A stretch of 64,000 bases of DNA from Polaribacter sp. BM10 (lineage in GTDB: Bacteria > Bacteroidota > Bacteroidia > Flavobacteriales > Flavobacteriaceae). The stretch lies in contig NZ_CP019704.1 in assembly GCF_002005425.1 (NCBI RefSeq), forward strand, positions 1,818,001-1,882,000. The letters run 5' to 3'. Positions 1-9,355 of the stretch are shown here, piece by piece. Position numbers and translations under genes: made by a program. The first letter of the stretch is position 1. Every line of letters begins with the position of its first letter. The notes beneath the pieces are model-generated. The model made no database searches and was not told where the DNA came from. It saw only the letters and a list, made by a program, of their open reading frames with translations.

Positions 1-16
1 ATAAAAATGTAATTTC

Positions 17-307
17 TTGGAAAAAAGCAATGAAAAAAAATTTCCAAATACAACGATAGAGGTTTACCCAAATGTAAAAGATAAAATTGCTTTAAAATTT
101 GTAATATGTTTAAAACTGATTAAGAATGTTTTAGAACAGTTTCCTAATATCAAAGTTATTCAATCTGTTGGTGAATCTTTAGATTATATTTCAAATTCTC
201 AAAACGTTTCTATAAATCGTATTGTTGATGAAAAATTATCAGATGTTAACAACAATGGCGCAAAATCTTTATCTAAGCATTACGTGTTACTGCGTCACAT
301 TAGCTAA
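17..307 (+). CDS. Unrecognised 96-aa ORF, possibly a 3' gene remnant
   Basis: The reading frame is open from base 5, just after an in-frame TAA at 2-4, and the only early start is TTG at 17, so this may be a real small gene or the tail of a frameshifted one. The product is Lys/Asn/Ile-rich with no motif I recognise and no signal peptide or membrane segment. No -7 box can be judged because the window begins here. It is followed by more than 400 bases without a convincing gene. Low confidence that it is expressed. Confidence 0.3.
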   Translation: MEKSNEKKFPNTTIEVYPNVKDKIALKFVICLKLIKNVLEQFPNIKVIQSVGESLDYISNSQNVSINRIVDEKLSDVNNNGAKSLSKHYVLLRHIS

Positions 308-697
308 GACGTAATATAAAAAATTGCTTAGGTCAGTTCTCTTAAATTAAGATTGTTGCTTAATCTAAGAAAATAAAAAACTAATATTCGTTAACTATCT
401 GCATTACACTTTTAAATTACCAAACTTTTTTAGTTATCCCAAAGTTTATTAATTATTTAAATATTTCCGCTAGTTCAGTATATAGGTACACCTTTATACT
501 TTAATTGAAAACTAAAATAGATTTAATAATAAATTTGCTTCTTTTTAAAGTTATTCTAACTTTCTCTTAAAATCCTGCCTAAGTCTTTCTTCTGTGTCTA
601 TGAAACCTTTTTCGTTGAGGTACGAATAATTCAATTTCATAGGCAAACCGTGTACGTTTTCGTGTACGGCAAGTAAAAGTAAGAAATTTAAGGACAT
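308..697. other. Gene-poor AT-rich spacer with a short minus-strand ORF remnant
   Basis: No convincing gene lies here. On the minus strand a 48-codon frame runs from an ATG at 697 to a stop at 551. Its product has a hydrophobic start and then a hydrophilic, charged C-terminal half. That ATG abuts the T-tract of the tRNA terminator, leaving no room for a translation signal, so the frame is more likely a gene remnant than a gene. The rest is A/T-rich with no clear hairpin or promoter. Confidence 0.4.
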
Positions 698-726
698 AAA
701 AAACGGTTCGTGAGACACGAACCGTT
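698..726 (-). terminator. Rho-independent terminator of the initiator tRNA
   Basis: A perfect 11-bp inverted repeat (702-712 with 716-726, 3-base loop) is followed on the minus strand by six T residues (698-703). It lies 22 bases beyond the tRNA 3' end. Confidence 0.85.
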
Positions 727-748
727 GATTTTATTGGTGTTAACCTAG

Positions 749-821
<73 letters not shown>

Positions 822-989
822 TTGTGATTTCAGAAAAACGACTTAGCTTCAAACTTTCGACTCATAAATTCGACACGTTATTTCCGGGTTGCAAATATAC
901 AACATATTTAAAGTACTAACCAAACTTTTATCGAAAAAATTTTAATCTTTTTTTAATCCTCTAAATTCTAATCCAATATAAAATCTATT

Positions 990-997
990 TATCTTTG
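990..997 (+). promoter_or_regulatory. -7 promoter box of era
   Basis: TATCTTTG matches the Bacteroidota TAnnTTTG box. Only four bases separate it from the ATG, so the transcript would be leaderless or nearly so. No clear -33 TTG is visible at the usual spacing. Confidence 0.6.
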
Positions 998-1001
998 CAT
1001 T

Positions 1002-1886
1002 ATGACACATAAAGCAGGTTTTGTAAACATCATAGGAAATCCTAACGTAGGAAAATCGACATTAATGAATGCTTTGGTAGGAGAAAAACTATCAATAATT
1101 ACTCCAAAAGCTCAAACGACTAGACATCGTATTTTGGGTATTGTAAATGATGAGGAGCATCAAATTGTATTTTCTGACACGCCAGGTATCTTAAAACCAG
1201 CTTATGAGCTTCAATCTTCGATGATGGATTTTGTGAAATCTGCTTTTGAAGATGCCGATATTTTAATCTATATGGTAGAAATTGGCGAAAAAGAATTGAA
1301 AAACGAAGCTTTCTTCAATAAGATAATCCATAGCGAAATTCCTGTTATTCTTTTATTAAACAAAATTGATAAATCATCTCAAGAAGATGTCGAAGAAAAA
1401 ATAAAATACTGGCGAGAAAAAGTACCAAATGCAGAAGTTTTTGTAATTTCTGCATTAGAAAGGTTTAATGTTGCTGCCGTTTTTAATAAAATTAAAGAAC
1501 TTTTACCAGAAGGACCACCATTTTATCCGAAAGACCAATTAACCGACAAACCAGAACGTTTTTTTGTAAATGAAAAAATTAGAGAAAAGATTTTAATTCA
1601 TTACAAGAAAGAAATTCCGTATTCTGTAGAAGTAGAAACAGAAGAGTTTATAGAAGAAGAAAATATTGTTAGAATAAGATCTGTAATTATGGTCGAAAGA
1701 GAAACTCAAAAAGGAATAATTATAGGTCATAAAGGTTCTGCCATTAAAAGAGTTGGTGCAGAAGCTAGAAAAGATCTAGAAAAGTTTTTTATGAAAAAGG
1801 TTTTTATAGAACTATACGTTAAGGTTAATAAAAACTGGCGTAGCGATAAAACGCAATTAAAACGCTTTGGTTACAATCAAAAATAA
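1002..1886 (+). CDS. era: GTPase Era
   Basis: Era is an essential GTPase that binds 16S rRNA near its 3' end and assists 30S maturation. The 294-aa length is normal. The G domain shows the P-loop GNPNVGKS (12-19), DTPG (59-62) and NKID (120-123). The C-terminal KH domain has the GHKGSAIKRVG RNA-binding turn near residue 243. The ATG lies four bases after a -7 box. It is followed by a 150-base spacer and then an unrelated lipoprotein gene. Identification is secure. Confidence 0.97.
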   Translation: MTHKAGFVNIIGNPNVGKSTLMNALVGEKLSIITPKAQTTRHRILGIVNDEEHQIVFSDTPGILKPAYELQSSMMDFVKSAFEDADILIYMVEIGEKELKNEAFFNKIIHSEIPVILLLNKIDKSSQEDVEEKIKYWREKVPNAEVFVISALERFNVAAVFNKIKELLPEGPPFYPKDQLTDKPERFFVNEKIREKILIHYKKEIPYSVEVETEEFIEEENIVRIRSVIMVERETQKGIIIGHKGSAIKRVGAEARKDLEKFFMKKVFIELYVKVNKNWRSDKTQLKRFGYNQK

Positions 1887-1914
1887 TATTACATTTTATT
1901 TACATTAGACAACT

Positions 1915-1960
1915 ATTTTACAACCTTAGTAAACAATTATTTTACAAATAAATGTAAAAT
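1915..1960. repeat. Three copies of ATTTTACA upstream of the lipoprotein gene
   Basis: ATTTTACA occurs at 1915-1922 and 1939-1946 as direct repeats (24 bases start to start) and inverted at 1953-1960. The last two form an 8-bp inverted repeat around a 6-base centre. This could be an operator for the gene at 2037, or chance in AT-rich DNA. Confidence 0.4.
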
Positions 1961-2036
1961 CTAATGTTTACTTATATTTCATTTAACACGATTTTTAGTT
2001 TTCGAGTTCATTTTTGCAAAAACTAAAAATCAAACA

Positions 2037-3548
2037 ATGAAAACATTACAAAAAATTACTTTATTCTCTTTATTAGCTTTTACTTTTAGTTGTAAAGACG
2101 ATGTTAATCCTGTTATCACTCCTGTAGATACATCAGTTAATTTTGCTCATAAAACAACCATTAAAGTAGGTGGTGAAGGTGCATCAGAAATTACAGCTTA
2201 CGACAAAATCTCGAAAAAACTTTTTACTGTAAACGTAGATTTAAACGAGATTTCTATTCATAATATTTCAAATTTAGACACACCTGTAAAAGAAAACTCT
2301 ATAAGTTTAAATGCTTACGGTGCGCCTAATAGTGTTGCTATTTTTGAAGGAAAATTAGCAATTGCAGTAGAAGATAACGTGAAACAAAATCCCGGAAAAA
2401 TATTACTTTACAATACGGTAGACAATTCTTTATTAAAACAATATACTGTAGGTTCTTTGCCAGATATGGTAGCTTTTTCACCAGACGGAAAGATGATTGT
2501 TTCTGCAAATGAGGGTGAACCAAATGATGACTATACAGTAGACCCAGAAGGAAGTATAAGTATCATCAACCTAGAAAACGATGCTGTTACAACTTTAAAA
2601 TTTACTGCTTTTAACGCACAAGAAGCTTCTTTAGAAAGTGAAGGTTTTAGAGTTTTTGGACCAAATGCAGATTTAGCTAAAGATGTAGAACCAGAATATG
2701 TTGCAATTTCAGAAGATTCTAAAACTGCTTGGGTTTCTTTACAAGAAAACAACGGAATTGCTAAAGTTAATTTACAAACAAAAACAATCGAAGCCATTTA
2801 TCCTTTAGGTTTTAAAGATTACTCCTTAGCAAAAAACACGTTAGACGCAAGTGATAAAGACGACGTAAAAGAATTAAAATCTTGGCCAGTTAAAGGTATT
2901 TACATGCCAGATGCTATTGTATATGTTAAAATTAACGGAGTAGAATACATTATTTCTGCAAATGAAGGTGATGCAAGAGATTACGATGGATTTAGCGAAG
3001 AAGTTAGAATGGATGATTTAACTTTAGACGAAACTGTATTTGATGCTGATAAAGATTATTTAAATGAAATGAATCTTGGTCGTTTAAAAACTACTACAAC
3101 TTTAGGTGATGCAAATAACGATGGTAAAGTTGAAGAACTATATAGTTATGGTGCTAGATCTTTTAGCATTTGGTCTGATAACGGTAATCTAGTATACGAT
3201 TCTGGAAACAGCATCGCAACTCAAACTTTAGCATTAACTACAGATAGATTTAATGATAACGATAAAAGAAGTGATGATAAAGGTGCAGAACCAGAAAGTG
3301 TAGAAGTTTTAAACATAGGCGATCAACGTTATATTTTATTTGTTGGTTTAGAAAGAAACGATCAAATTATGGTGTATGATATTACAAACCCAAATGCTCC
3401 AGAGTTTTTACAAATACTTTCTAATGCTGATGATGAAGCTCCGGAAGGATTATTAGTTATAAAATCAGAAGATAGCCCAAACGGTAAAGATTTACTAGTA
3501 GTTTCTAATGAAGATAGCGGAACTGTTACTATTTATCAGAACAACTAA
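2037..3548 (+). CDS. Choice-of-anchor I family surface lipoprotein
   Basis: The 503-aa product starts with a lipoprotein signal peptide whose cysteine (in SCKDD) is followed by acidic residues. In Bacteroidota such acidic residues promote export to the cell surface (established in Capnocytophaga and Flavobacterium). The mature part is a beta-propeller-like domain of the choice-of-anchor I type. Family signatures include the SPDG turn near 146-149, the ANEGEPNDDYTVDPEGSI segment near 157 and ANEGDARDYDGF near 308. Relatives are often annotated as alkaline-phosphatase-like, but no catalytic role is shown. The gene is monocistronic, with a strong terminator just downstream and repeated ATTTTACA motifs upstream. 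The family call is confident; the function is not. Confidence 0.85.
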   Translation: MKTLQKITLFSLLAFTFSCKDDVNPVITPVDTSVNFAHKTTIKVGGEGASEITAYDKISKKLFTVNVDLNEISIHNISNLDTPVKENSISLNAYGAPNSVAIFEGKLAIAVEDNVKQNPGKILLYNTVDNSLLKQYTVGSLPDMVAFSPDGKMIVSANEGEPNDDYTVDPEGSISIINLENDAVTTLKFTAFNAQEASLESEGFRVFGPNADLAKDVEPEYVAISEDSKTAWVSLQENNGIAKVNLQTKTIEAIYPLGFKDYSLAKNTLDASDKDDVKELKSWPVKGIYMPDAIVYVKINGVEYIISANEGDARDYDGFSEEVRMDDLTLDETVFDADKDYLNEMNLGRLKTTTTLGDANNDGKVEELYSYGARSFSIWSDNGNLVYDSGNSIATQTLALTTDRFNDNDKRSDDKGAEPESVEVLNIGDQRYILFVGLERNDQIMVYDITNPNAPEFLQILSNADDEAPEGLLVIKSEDSPNGKDLLVVSNEDSGTVTIYQNN

Positions 3549-3568
3549 TTACTACTTTTAATTAAAAT

Positions 3569-3600
3569 AAAACCAGCAATTTAACTTGCTGGTTTTTTGT
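3569..3600 (+). terminator. Rho-independent terminator
   Basis: An 11-bp stem (3569-3579 with 3586-3596) ends in a T-rich tract. It closes the lipoprotein gene before der. Confidence 0.85.
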
Positions 3601-3647
3601 TTTTTAAAGACTTCTTTTTTTAGTATCTTTCTTACAACCTTAAATTG

Positions 3648-3655
3648 TATCTTTG
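3648..3655 (+). promoter_or_regulatory. -7 promoter box of der
   Basis: TATCTTTG lies 19 bases before the ATG at 3675. Because it sits inside the 5' extension of the open frame, which begins at a TTG at 3645, it supports the downstream ATG as the start. Confidence 0.6.
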
Positions 3656-3674
3656 CAAAAAATTAGAATTCAAA

Positions 3675-4985
3675 ATGAATAGTATTGTTGCCATTGTAGG
3701 AAGACCAAATGTAGGAAAGTCGACACTTTTTAATAGACTTGTACAAAGAAGAGAAGCAATTGTAGATTCTGTAAGTGGAGTTACACGTGATAGACATTAT
3801 GGAAAATCTGACTGGAACGGAAAAGAATTTTCTGTTATAGATACAGGTGGTTATACTATTGGATCTGATGATATTTTTGAAGAAGAAATTAGAAAACAAG
3901 TAGCTTTAGCTATAGAAGAAGCAGATATTATTGTTTTTGTTGTAGATGTAGAAGAAGGTATAACACCTATGGATGCTGAAGTTGCAAAACTTTTACGTAA
4001 AGTTAAAAAACCAATTTTCTTAACTGTTAATAAAGTAGACAACGCAATGCGAGATGCAGATGCTGTTGAGTTTTACAACTTAGGTTTAGGAGATTATCAT
4101 ACAATTTCTTCTATTAACGGTAGTGGTACCGGAGACATTTTAGACGCCATTACAGAAAAAATGCCAGAACCAGAAGAAGTTGATTTAGAAAAAGAAGAGT
4201 TACCAAGATTTGCCGTAGTTGGTAGACCAAACGCAGGTAAATCGTCATTTATAAATGCCTTAATTGGTAAAGACAGAAACATAGTTACCAATATTGCAGG
4301 TACAACTAGAGATTCTATAGATACAAAATATAATAGATTTGGTTTCGATTTTAATCTTGTAGATACTGCCGGAATTAGAAAAAAATCTAAAGTTAAAGAA
4401 GATTTAGAGTTTTACTCTGTAATGAGAGCTGTAAGATCTATAGAATATTCTGAGGTAATTGTTTTAGTTGTAGATGCTACTCGTGGTTTCGAAGGGCAAG
4501 ATCAAAATATTTTCTGGTTAGCAGAAAAAAACAGAAAAGGTGTGGTAATCTTAATTAATAAATGGGATTTAATTGAGAAAGAAACCAATACAATGAGAGA
4601 TTTTGAAGCAATGGTTAGAAAACAAATCGAGCCATTTACAGATGTACCAATTGTATTTATTTCTGCATTAACAAAACAACGTTTATTTAAAGCAATAGAA
4701 ACGGCTGTAGAAGTTTTTGAAAAACGTAAATTTAAAATACCTACAAGTAAACTAAACGATGCTATGTTAGACATTGTTAAAAGTTATCCGCCACCAGCAA
4801 TCAAGGGAAAATTTGTAAAAATAAAGTATTGCATGCAGTTGCCAACTCCTACTCCGCAATTTGCATTCTTTTGTAATTTACCACAGTATGTAAGAGATCC
4901 TTATAAAAGATTCTTAGAAAATAAACTAAGAGATTTATATGATTTTTCTGGTGTACCTATTACAATTTATTTCAGACAAAAATAA
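3675..4985 (+). CDS. der: Ribosome-associated GTPase Der (EngA)
   Basis: Der is a double GTPase needed for 50S subunit assembly. Two G domains are visible: the first P-loop is GRPNVGKS (9-16) with DTGG, and the second is GRPNAGKS near 182-189 with DTAG and NKWD. A C-terminal KH-like domain ends the protein. From the ATG at 3675 the product is 436 aa, the usual length. The frame extends upstream to a TTG at 3645, but that stretch overlaps the -7 box and adds residues absent from the family, so I reject it. Confidence 0.97.
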   Translation: MNSIVAIVGRPNVGKSTLFNRLVQRREAIVDSVSGVTRDRHYGKSDWNGKEFSVIDTGGYTIGSDDIFEEEIRKQVALAIEEADIIVFVVDVEEGITPMDAEVAKLLRKVKKPIFLTVNKVDNAMRDADAVEFYNLGLGDYHTISSINGSGTGDILDAITEKMPEPEEVDLEKEELPRFAVVGRPNAGKSSFINALIGKDRNIVTNIAGTTRDSIDTKYNRFGFDFNLVDTAGIRKKSKVKEDLEFYSVMRAVRSIEYSEVIVLVVDATRGFEGQDQNIFWLAEKNRKGVVILINKWDLIEKETNTMRDFEAMVRKQIEPFTDVPIVFISALTKQRLFKAIETAVEVFEKRKFKIPTSKLNDAMLDIVKSYPPPAIKGKFVKIKYCMQLPTPTPQFAFFCNLPQYVRDPYKRFLENKLRDLYDFSGVPITIYFRQK

Positions 4986-5120
4986 TAAAACACTTTATTT
5001 AAGGCTTAAAAATAATTTAGCAATAAATTATAAAGGACTACTTAGCTATTTTTTTATATCTTTAAGAGTAAAACCTTGAAAGTTATTGTTGCTATAAACG
5101 ACCAAATAAGCACAATTTGG

Positions 5121-5128
5121 TAAATTTG
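5121..5128 (+). promoter_or_regulatory. -7 promoter box of the GAF-like gene
   Basis: TAAATTTG is an exact TAnnTTTG match 17 bases before the ATG at 5146. Confidence 0.6.
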
Positions 5129-5145
5129 CACCCTAAATTTAAAAG

Positions 5146-7533
5146 ATGAAAATCATAAAATCTAACATAGAAACCGAAGTAGAATTACCGCTACAGCTAA
5201 ACATTTCTTTTAGAAAGGTTTATGATCTTTATGAAAAATACACGCATGAATCTTATAAAGGGCATCCGTTTTACAGTTCTGCTTTAGAAATGGTAAAGTT
5301 GTTTAAGCAGCATCCAGAATTAAATGATGGTTTTTCAGATTATTCTCTTTTAGATAAATATGAAGAAGAAATAGAGTTAGTATTAAACCCTTTATTTCCA
5401 GAACCTTTACTTTTAAATGAAATTAAAGCGGCAAGTATACCGTTTTCATTTACTTCTTTTAAATTTACAGATCGTTTTAAAAACATTTTAGACAACGCTG
5501 GCGAAGATTACGAACTTTCTGTTAGAAATTTTGAAGACGAAAGCATGTATATTTTAGCATGTACTTTTATTCTAAGTTTTGTTTATGGATATAAGATCGA
5601 TTTAAAAAGACCATTTTATTTTGATATTCCAGATAGAACTTCTGGTACGATGAAATATTATAGAGCAGCTTTTAATGGTGACTTTTCTGAAATTACACCA
5701 ACAAAAATTGCACCTAAAATTACAAAAGAAGATTACAGAGAATTATTAAATAATTTTGATAACATAGATATTTGGAAAGAGAAATTTCCACCAAATAGTT
5801 ATATTTTTAAAGGCTTTGGGCTTATCAATCTTTTTGATGTTACATCAGAAGAAATGTTGTCTTCTATAAAAGCAAATTTATTAGCAAGTGATGATAGTTT
5901 AATCTTTAAACTTCAAAACAACTTAAGGGATTTTTATGCTATTAAAGATTTAAAATTAGGCTATTCTATTTTCGACAATTTAAACGAAAAGTTGTGCGAA
6001 ACTATCGTAAACAAATCGAATAGCATCATTTTAAATAATAAAGAAGAAATTAATTGTTCTTCAAATTACTTTTGCGAAGAAGTAATGCAAAAGGTTTTTG
6101 TAAATCATGAAACTTTTATCATTTCTGATATCGAAGAATATGGTAAAGCTACAGATAAAAATCCTTTTTATCATAACTTATATGATGGCGGAATTCAAAG
6201 TATTATTTTAATACCAATTAAAGCTACCGAAAGTGGCGACTTGGCATTATTAGAAATTGCGTCGCCAAATGCTTACGATTTAAACTCGGTAAATATTAAC
6301 AAATTAAAAGATATTATTCCTGTTTTTGAAGCTGCGGTAAAAAGAACATCAGAAGAAAGACAAAATGTTTTAGAAGCTACAATTCAAGAAAACTACACTT
6401 CTATTCACGAATCTGTTAAATGGCGTTTTTATGAAGCTGCAGAAAAATATCACACAGAATTTCAAACGAACGACAATGCAAAGTTAGACGAAATTGTGTT
6501 TAAAGATGTGTATCCGTTGTTTGGTCAAAGTGATATTAAAGGTTCTTCTGATGCAAGAAATACAGCAATTAAAGAAGATTTAATTACACAATTATCTTTG
6601 GCAATTTCTGTTTTAAAAGATGCTTGTAAAAAGGAAAAATTACCAATTTACAACGAGTTGATGTATCGAGTATCAACCTTTTTAAAAGATGTTAAACAAG
6701 ATTTAAATGCTGGTGACGAGGTTAATATTTTAGATTTTTTACAAAGAGAAATATACCCTGTTTTTAATCATATTAAAGAATTAGATAAAAATTTAGCCAA
6801 AAAAGTAGATATTTACATGAACCGTTTAGATGAAGATTTAAATGTGGTTTATGAAAAAAGAAAAGACTATGAAAAAAGTGTAAATCTTATCAACGAAAAA
6901 CTAGCTAAATACATCGATAAAAAACAAAAGGATGCTCAAAAAATGTATCCTCATTATTTTGAAAGATATAAAACCGATGGTGTAGAGTTTAACATGTATA
7001 TTGGTGAATCAATCACAAAAAAGAATTCTTTCGACAACATTTATCTATACAATTTGCGTTTATGGCAACTGCAAACAATGTGCGAAATGGAAAATATCGC
7101 ATATACTTTAGTAGATACAATGCCACATAACTTAAGAGTTGCGTCTTTAATTTTAGTTCACAGTAACCCTATGGCTATTAAGTTTAGGATGGATGAAAAA
7201 CAATTTGATGTTGATGGTGCTTATAATATTAGATACGAAATAATTAAGAAAAGAATAGATAAAGCAAATATTAAAAACACAGAAGAAAGGGTTACACAGC
7301 CTGGTAAAATTGCAATTATATATTCTCAAGATAAAGATGCTTTAGAATATATTAAATACATAAACTTTTTACAATCTAGAAAACAATTAGGTAAAATTGA
7401 ATTTTTAGAATTAGAAGATTTACAAGGTGTTTCTGGTTTAAAAGCATTAAGAGTAGAGGTTATTTATCAAAAAGATTTTGATGAAAAGAAAACCATAACT
7501 CTTAACGACTTAATAAGACAAATAGAATCTTAA
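5146..7533 (+). CDS. Large GAF-domain-like cytoplasmic protein
   Basis: The 795-aa product has no signal peptide or membrane segment. Residues about 280-410 resemble a GAF ligand-binding domain: alternating helices and strands, a segment ending in IILIPIKATESGDLALLEIASP, and a long connecting helix. The N-terminal third contains a GTMKYYRAAF segment. The C-terminal half is rich in charged helices (KKRIDKANIKNTEERV) with no catalytic motif I recognise. Similar long GAF proteins are annotated across Flavobacteriia without a known role. It is monocistronic and convergent with the HD-PycTM gene, sharing overlapping stop codons. Whether the two cooperate is unknown. Confidence 0.7.
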   Translation: MKIIKSNIETEVELPLQLNISFRKVYDLYEKYTHESYKGHPFYSSALEMVKLFKQHPELNDGFSDYSLLDKYEEEIELVLNPLFPEPLLLNEIKAASIPFSFTSFKFTDRFKNILDNAGEDYELSVRNFEDESMYILACTFILSFVYGYKIDLKRPFYFDIPDRTSGTMKYYRAAFNGDFSEITPTKIAPKITKEDYRELLNNFDNIDIWKEKFPPNSYIFKGFGLINLFDVTSEEMLSSIKANLLASDDSLIFKLQNNLRDFYAIKDLKLGYSIFDNLNEKLCETIVNKSNSIILNNKEEINCSSNYFCEEVMQKVFVNHETFIISDIEEYGKATDKNPFYHNLYDGGIQSIILIPIKATESGDLALLEIASPNAYDLNSVNINKLKDIIPVFEAAVKRTSEERQNVLEATIQENYTSIHESVKWRFYEAAEKYHTEFQTNDNAKLDEIVFKDVYPLFGQSDIKGSSDARNTAIKEDLITQLSLAISVLKDACKKEKLPIYNELMYRVSTFLKDVKQDLNAGDEVNILDFLQREIYPVFNHIKELDKNLAKKVDIYMNRLDEDLNVVYEKRKDYEKSVNLINEKLAKYIDKKQKDAQKMYPHYFERYKTDGVEFNMYIGESITKKNSFDNIYLYNLRLWQLQTMCEMENIAYTLVDTMPHNLRVASLILVHSNPMAIKFRMDEKQFDVDGAYNIRYEIIKKRIDKANIKNTEERVTQPGKIAIIYSQDKDALEYIKYINFLQSRKQLGKIEFLELEDLQGVSGLKALRVEVIYQKDFDEKKTITLNDLIRQIES

Positions 7534-8732
7534 GCAACAACTGTTTGATATCTAAACGAAATTGCAAAAGCTAAAACACTTACAATAATACCTACCATAA
7601 AAACAGTATAGGTTAATCTTAATATTTTATATTTTCTATTTAAAACCAATCCTAAAAAGTATAAATCTTTTGTAAGCGAGCCGTATAAATAATCTCTGTC
7701 GGTCATCATTTCTGAAATTCCCCACTCAAAATCGTCCAATTTCATTTGGTGAAAATTTCCAAAGAACAATAAATTCACCTTTTTATTGGCAACATCTTGC
7801 TTTGTAAACTTACCCTCTGTTACGTTTGGTCTTGTAGCTATAATAGATAAAACTATAGAAACAACTGTAAAAGCTATAAAAATAATTGTAGGTATTAACA
7901 AATGCGAATTAGAAGGATTGTCTAATTTTGGCAATAAACTGGACAGTGCCAAAGAAACGATAATAGCATTTACAGAAAGTAAAATATTCGCCTTAGTATC
8001 TGCAATATCACTTAAAGTAATATGATTTCTAAGTGCAACTCGAAACATAGTTTCTACTCCTCTTTCGGGTACTTCACTTTTATTTTTCTTTAAATCTAAA
8101 GCAACTTTTTTCTGCTTAAATTTTTTATTTTCTTTTTTTAGTTTCTTTTTGTTCTTTAACAGTTTAGCTATATTTTTTTCTTTCCCCTCACTCCAATTAC
8201 GTAAAGCAAAATCTGTATAATATCTATGTTTTTGTGTTAAAAACGCAAGATTAAGATTAATCCATTCAGAATTGGTATATTTTTTCTCTAAAGAAAGTTC
8301 CCATTCTCTTCGAAGTAAAGAAGTATAATCTATAAAATCTTTAGATGCTAAATGTGCACAATCTGCATCCCTAATAATTTCTTCTAAAATATTTTTAGGT
8401 ACAGAGTTCATTTCGGTTGCTAAAATAACTTCAGAAACAACTTGTATTCTTTTCTCATCAAAGTTATTTTCTTTTAAAAATTTTGCAGCAATTTTTATAC
8501 TTTTTTGTTCATGATTATCAGAACCCTCTACATAACCTATATCATGAAACCAAGCTGCAATAACTAAGTTTTCTAGAGCAATGTTATCTAATTTTAAACT
8601 TTCTGCAATTTCTTTTACGCTTTCTACAACTCTTTGTGTGTGCGCAAGATTATGATACACAAAATTAGAGTGTATATTTTTACTTAAAAAACTAAAAACA
8701 AATTTTTCTACTTCTATAATTAATGCGCTCAT
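7530..8732 (-). CDS. HD domain fused to a PycTM-type (Pycsar effector) membrane domain
   Basis: The 400-aa protein has two parts. Residues 20-180 form an HD-superfamily metal-dependent hydrolase: YHNLAH (26-31), the HD pair at 63-64 (FHDIGY) and a DAD at 122-124. Residues 185-220 are a Lys-rich linker. Residues 228-400 match the Pycsar effector membrane family (formerly DUF5706), with the motif RNHITLSDIADTKANILL near 235-252 and membrane helices near 249-268, 279-299 and 375-394. In Pycsar defence, PycTM proteins respond to cCMP or cUMP and damage the membrane. Here there is no adjacent pyrimidine cyclase, and HD-PycTM fusions are common in flavobacterial cores, so a housekeeping signalling role is equally possible. 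It lies alone, convergent with the GAF-like gene. Confidence 0.82.
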   Translation of the reverse strand: MSALIIEVEKFVFSFLSKNIHSNFVYHNLAHTQRVVESVKEIAESLKLDNIALENLVIAAWFHDIGYVEGSDNHEQKSIKIAAKFLKENNFDEKRIQVVSEVILATEMNSVPKNILEEIIRDADCAHLASKDFIDYTSLLRREWELSLEKKYTNSEWINLNLAFLTQKHRYYTDFALRNWSEGKEKNIAKLLKNKKKLKKENKKFKQKKVALDLKKNKSEVPERGVETMFRVALRNHITLSDIADTKANILLSVNAIIVSLALSSLLPKLDNPSNSHLLIPTIIFIAFTVVSIVLSIIATRPNVTEGKFTKQDVANKKVNLLFFGNFHQMKLDDFEWGISEMMTDRDYLYGSLTKDLYFLGLVLNRKYKILRLTYTVFMVGIIVSVLAFAISFRYQTVVA

Positions 8733-8804
8733 GGTAAAATTTTAAACAAAAATAAACAATTAAAAATGGTTTTCTCTAATTGATTTTTGTTGTAAATTTA
8801 AGTA

Positions 8805-8837
8805 TTGATTTTAGCATATACAAAAATTATAATTTTG
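8805..8837 (+). promoter_or_regulatory. Promoter of the msrB-msrA-selO operon
   Basis: TTG at 8805-8807 and TAATTTTG at 8830-8837 are separated by 22 bases, within the range accepted for Bacteroidota promoters. The ATG is 62 bases further on. Confidence 0.55.
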
Positions 8838-8899
8838 TAAGCTATTGCTACATTTTTCGTCTATCTAAAGACAATTAATAATTAAAAAAATAGATTAAA

Positions 8900-9352
8900 A
8901 TGCTTACTTGGAAAGATATTATAAATTTTACAGTAAAAGAAAATCCAACCCCAGAGAAACGTGTAGAAAAATCTGAGGCAGAGTGGAAAGAAATACTAAG
9001 TTCTGAACAATATAGAATTACAAGATTAAAAGGAACAGAAAGACCACATACAGGCGAATTATGTTCTACATACGAAGAAGGAAAATACAATTGTGTTTGT
9101 TGCAACACACCTCTATTTGATTCTACAATAAAATTTGAGTCGAGTTCTGGGTGGCCTAGTTTTACACAACCTATTACAACAAATGCTATAAAATATCACA
9201 AAGATGTTTCTTTTGGTATGGTAAGAGTAGAAGTTTTATGCAATACTTGCGATGCACATTTAGGCCATATTTTTCCTGACGGACCAGAACCAAGCGGTTT
9301 ACGCTATTGTATTAATTCTGAATCTATGCAATTAGAAAAAGATAATTCTTAA
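8900..9352 (+). CDS. msrB: Peptide-methionine (R)-S-oxide reductase MsrB
   Basis: MsrB reduces methionine-R-sulfoxide in proteins. The 150-aa product has both zinc-binding CxxC pairs (C65/C68 and C114/C117) and the catalytic cysteine C137 in RYCINS. C55 in GELC sits where a resolving cysteine occurs in relatives. There is no signal peptide, so it is cytoplasmic. It is first in an operon with msrA three bases downstream and selO after that, which points to a shared role in repairing or signalling oxidative damage. Confidence 0.96.
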   Translation: MLTWKDIINFTVKENPTPEKRVEKSEAEWKEILSSEQYRITRLKGTERPHTGELCSTYEEGKYNCVCCNTPLFDSTIKFESSSGWPSFTQPITTNAIKYHKDVSFGMVRVEVLCNTCDAHLGHIFPDGPEPSGLRYCINSESMQLEKDNS

Positions 9353-9355
9353 AAA

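Noticed and set aside
3645..3674. Upstream extension of der from a TTG
   Set aside because: It overlaps the -7 box TATCTTTG and adds ten residues not found in Der; the ATG at 3675 gives the normal protein.
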